Source: Fimenecus sp045632525
GTDB taxonomy: Bacteria > Bacillota > Clostridia > Oscillospirales > Acutalibacteraceae
Assembly: GCA_045632525.1 (NCBI GenBank)
Contig: JAZQWV010000005.1
Location: forward strand, 1-64,000
DNA length: 64,000 nucleotides
Reading direction: 5' to 3'
Shown: positions 61,343-64,000 of the stretch, in pieces
How the letters are laid out: each line of letters begins with the position of its first letter
Position numbering within the stretch: the stretch's first letter is position 1
Made by a program: the position numbers and the translations under genes
The notes under the pieces: model-generated
What the model saw: only the letters and a program-made list of their open reading frames with translations
What the model was told of the DNA's origin: nothing
Databases searched by the model: none

Positions 61343-64000
61343 ACCCCAAGCTCAAGCAATTGAATCACGCAATGGCACAGTTCTCGTTTCTGCAGCTGCA
61401 GGTTCAGGTAAGACTGCGGTTTTAGTTGAGCGTGTAATTCAGCTCATAACAGATGCTAATCATCCCGTTGACATTGAAAAACTTCTTATAGTAACCTTCA
61501 CAAAAGCCGCCGCATCTGAAATGAAAGAGAGAATTTCAAAACGACTTTCAGAGCTTATAAGAGAGCAACCCAATAATCAATATCTTAAAAGACAAAAAAT
61601 GTATTTACCAAATGCCCAAATCTCAACAATGGATAGTTTTTGTGGCCAGTTGGTAAAGGATAATTTTGAACAGGTGGGCATAGCTCCTGACTATACTTTG
61701 CTTTCAGACATCGAACACGATATGTTGAAAAGAGAAGTCGCAGACGAAGTTTTAGAAGAACTTTATTCATTCCCCGAAGAAGAAACAAAAGACCTTTTAG
61801 AACTTTTCTCAACGGGCAAGTCTGACACAAGCCTTGTTGAGTCGATTCTCTCACTTTATGAGTTTGCAATTGCATCACCAAATCCAGAAATGTGGATAGA
61901 AAGCGCCTTTGCAGACTATCATAAAGATTTGCCCATTCACCAAACTAAATGGGGCAAATATTCTTTAGAACAACTCTCACAAGTTGTTGAATACACAAAA
62001 ATCAAAGCACAGGATATAATCGACGATGCACCTCAAAACTCAACTTTGTTAGGTGCTTTAACAAACGATTTAACCCCAATTATATCTTCTCTTGACGAAA
62101 TTCTTAAAATGATTGAGTCAAATCCTGAAAAATGGGACGAAATCAAATTTTTGTCAGATTCACTTAAGTTTGGCACTTTTCCAAGAGTACCAAAGGACGA
62201 AAAAGATTGTTATTACGATGAACTTAAAGGTCGTCGTGATAGTATCAAGAAATATCTTGCGCAAATAGGCAAATATTTAATTTGTACAGAAAAGGAATTC
62301 TACGAGGACATAGAGTATCTTCGTCCTATAATGAAAATTATTCAAGAATGCGTTTTAGAATTTATCGAACGCTTGAAAGCACGCAAAGAAGAAAATAATA
62401 CATATTATTTTTCTGACATTTTGCATTTTGCATTGGATATATTAGTTGATTTCAATGAAGATGGAACATACAAGAAAACTGATTTGGCAAAAGAATTGTC
62501 AGATAGTTTTGAAGAAATATTCATTGATGAGTTTCAAGATACAAACGACGCACAAGATACTTTGTTCTCTGCAATTTCAAAAGATAATACCAATAAATTT
62601 ATGGTTGGTGATGTGAAACAGAGTATCTATCGTTTTCGTCAGGCAATGCCCGAAATCTTTTTGAATTATAAAGATTCATTCAACGAATATGACGGCAAAA
62701 ATTATCCTGCAACAATAAATCTAGATAAGAATTTCAGAAGCCGAAAGGGCATTGTTGATGGTATCAATTTCTTCTTCGATTTTCTAATGACGAGAAAAAC
62801 TTGTGGAATCGATTATAAAAAGAGTGAGCGTCTAGATTTTGGTGGCAATTATGGTGAAGACAGTTCACCAAATGTATCCGTGCATATTGTTGAAACTGAA
62901 AAAACAAGGGGTTCAGATTTAGAAAAAGAAGCGTGCCATATCGGTTCGATTATTAACGAACTTGTTTCATCAAAAACACTAGTTGGCAAAAAAGGTGAAG
63001 AACGACCAATAAGATATAGCGATATCTGCATTCTTATGCGAGCAGTCAAAGATAAAGCTCAAATAGTTGCAAGAGTTCTCAGCGAAATGGGAATTCCTGC
63101 TCATTTTACAAAACAGGGTGGATTTTTTGAAAGTCGCGAAATTGTAACTGTGGTGTCAATGCTTAAAATTATTGATAATCCGGTTCAAGATGTCCCATTA
63201 GTTTCTGTAATGTTATCACCACTTTGTCCGTTCACAGAAGACGATTTGGCAAGATATAGAAACCAAGACCGAAAAAGTAATCTTTATAATGTTGTGAAAA
63301 ATCAATATGATAAAGACGAGAAAGTCAAAGAGTTTTTAGATATGCTCTATATTCTTCGCACCTTGTCAGTAACAATGGATATAGGCAGTCTAATCCGTCG
63401 CATTTTCGAAATGACATCTTATGATTCAATCGTGGGTGCAATGGATAATGGCGAAAAGAGAGTTTTGAATCTAGAACTTTTAATTAACTATGCAGAAAAC
63501 TATGAAGCAATGGGTGGTTCAGGACTTTCAGGTTTTATTCGCTATCTTGACAAAATCCGTAAAAACAAAAAGGATTTAGAAGGCGCAAATGAGTTGACAG
63601 AGAACGACGATGCTGTTCGTATAATGTCAATTCATAAGAGCAAAGGTCTTGAATTTCCGGTAGTATTCATTGCAAATTGCTCTTCTGGTAATAACGGAAT
63701 TGATTACAACAAGGTTAAGGTCAATAGACATTTAGGTGTTGCGACATCTCGTTATTTCCCAAATCAGCATAAAGATTTCACAACCTTGCCGGTCAATTCA
63801 ATAAGATTTTATGACCACCAAGAAGAGTTTGCAGAGCAAATCAGAGTGCTATATGTTGCAATGACTCGTGCAGAAGAAAAACTCTATATTGTTGGCTCAA
63901 TGCACGATACTGAAAAGAAGATAACCGATTTATACAATACTTATTATGGTAATTTTATAGATTCTTCTGTGCCATTGTCAATGTGCTCAAACGCAATGCA
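61323..64000 (+). CDS. addA: AddAB helicase-nuclease, subunit AddA (3' end outside window)
   Basis: 892 codons are present and the frame is open at the right edge. The start is ATG 61323 (another at 61320 sits too close to GAGGTGA). UvrD-family helicase motifs in order: AAAGSGKTAV (Walker A), VTFTKAAA, EIFIDEFQDT (Walker B), VGDVKQSIYRFR, LDKNFRS, IMSIHKSKGLEFPVVF, RVLYVAMTRAEE. The C-terminal nuclease domain should lie beyond 64000. It has the 3'-5' translocase activity of AddAB. Confidence 0.95.
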   Translation, partial: MSREWTKPQAQAIESRNGTVLVSAAAGSGKTAVLVERVIQLITDANHPVDIEKLLIVTFTKAAASEMKERISKRLSELIREQPNNQYLKRQKMYLPNAQISTMDSFCGQLVKDNFEQVGIAPDYTLLSDIEHDMLKREVADEVLEELYSFPEEETKDLLELFSTGKSDTSLVESILSLYEFAIASPNPEMWIESAFADYHKDLPIHQTKWGKYSLEQLSQVVEYTKIKAQDIIDDAPQNSTLLGALTNDLTPIISSLDEILKMIESNPEKWDEIKFLSDSLKFGTFPRVPKDEKDCYYDELKGRRDSIKKYLAQIGKYLICTEKEFYEDIEYLRPIMKIIQECVLEFIERLKARKEENNTYYFSDILHFALDILVDFNEDGTYKKTDLAKELSDSFEEIFIDEFQDTNDAQDTLFSAISKDNTNKFMVGDVKQSIYRFRQAMPEIFLNYKDSFNEYDGKNYPATINLDKNFRSRKGIVDGINFFFDFLMTRKTCGIDYKKSERLDFGGNYGEDSSPNVSVHIVETEKTRGSDLEKEACHIGSIINELVSSKTLVGKKGEERPIRYSDICILMRAVKDKAQIVARVLSEMGIPAHFTKQGGFFESREIVTVVSMLKIIDNPVQDVPLVSVMLSPLCPFTEDDLARYRNQDRKSNLYNVVKNQYDKDEKVKEFLDMLYILRTLSVTMDIGSLIRRIFEMTSYDSIVGAMDNGEKRVLNLELLINYAENYEAMGGSGLSGFIRYLDKIRKNKKDLEGANELTENDDAVRIMSIHKSKGLEFPVVFIANCSSGNNGIDYNKVKVNRHLGVATSRYFPNQHKDFTTLPVNSIRFYDHQEEFAEQIRVLYVAMTRAEEKLYIVGSMHDTEKKITDLYNTYYGNFIDSSVPLSMCSNAM

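Overview
The window is a gene-dense, AT-rich bacterial chromosome segment. Short Shine-Dalgarno-led genes, ATG/GTG/TTG starts, many 1-11 base stop/start overlaps and textbook TTGACA/TATAAT promoters point to a Bacillota genome. The gene set (AddAB, EcfA1-EcfA2-EcfT-TruA, LytTR-DUF3021, DUF4830, DUF5711, DUF512-Der, YceD-L32, ClpE, MtaB) suggests an anaerobic Clostridia member, probably a gut Oscillospirales/Ruminococcaceae-like organism. That taxonomic placement is inference.

Layout. 1-5,200: end of a polysaccharide deacetylase, HPr, UvrC, an HAD phosphatase, RsmD, CoaD and a coiled-coil protein. 5,200-8,000: DUF4830 protein, RsuA-type pseudouridine synthase and a PucR/CdaR-type regulator. 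8,000-12,600: an ftsE-ftsX operon followed by an M23/LytM coiled-coil protein and an S41 protease homologue; both enzymes appear to have lost catalytic or metal-binding residues. 12,500-15,400: unknown protein, GreA, LysS. 15,370-16,406: a roughly 1 kb island flanked by two copies of the lysS 3' end, carrying one nucleotidyltransferase-like gene and arrays of 10-bp repeats. 16,440-18,000: a MATE-type transporter behind a consensus promoter and a long attenuator leader. 18,000-20,750: NadE, GtrA, an orphan fructose-type PTS IIC. 20,860-28,040: IscR-like Rrf2 regulator, MetH activation-domain protein, MetH lacking that domain, then NifS-NifU-NadA-MnmA (sulfur mobilisation, Fe-S assembly and two clients). 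28,040-33,550: LytTR-DUF3021 pair with a visible operator, repeats, PlsC-like acyltransferase, GH2 beta-mannosidase, lipoprotein. 33,580-38,900: MtaB (minus strand), D-Ala-D-Ala carboxypeptidase, Pgi, small P-loop protein, YceD, L32. 38,990-46,900: DUF512 radical SAM, Der, membrane protein, RuvC-RuvA-RuvB, GlmM, a SAM methyltransferase. 46,900-55,120: ECF module, TruA, DUF5711, CvpA, PgsA, ClpE. 55,180-56,160: minus-strand tail-anchored protein and two tRNA-Ser genes. 56,340-64,000: small protein, GH27 alpha-galactosidase, AddB, and AddA running off the end.

Most of the window is housekeeping: translation and RNA modification, recombination repair, cell-envelope synthesis and division, NAD and Fe-S metabolism. 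Accessory signals concentrate at 15.4-18.0 kb (island plus regulated transporter) and in intergenic palindromic repeats, several of which double as terminators. The most unusual points are the lysS-flanked single-gene island, the FtsEX operon with two apparently inactive hydrolase homologues, and the attenuator ahead of the MATE gene.
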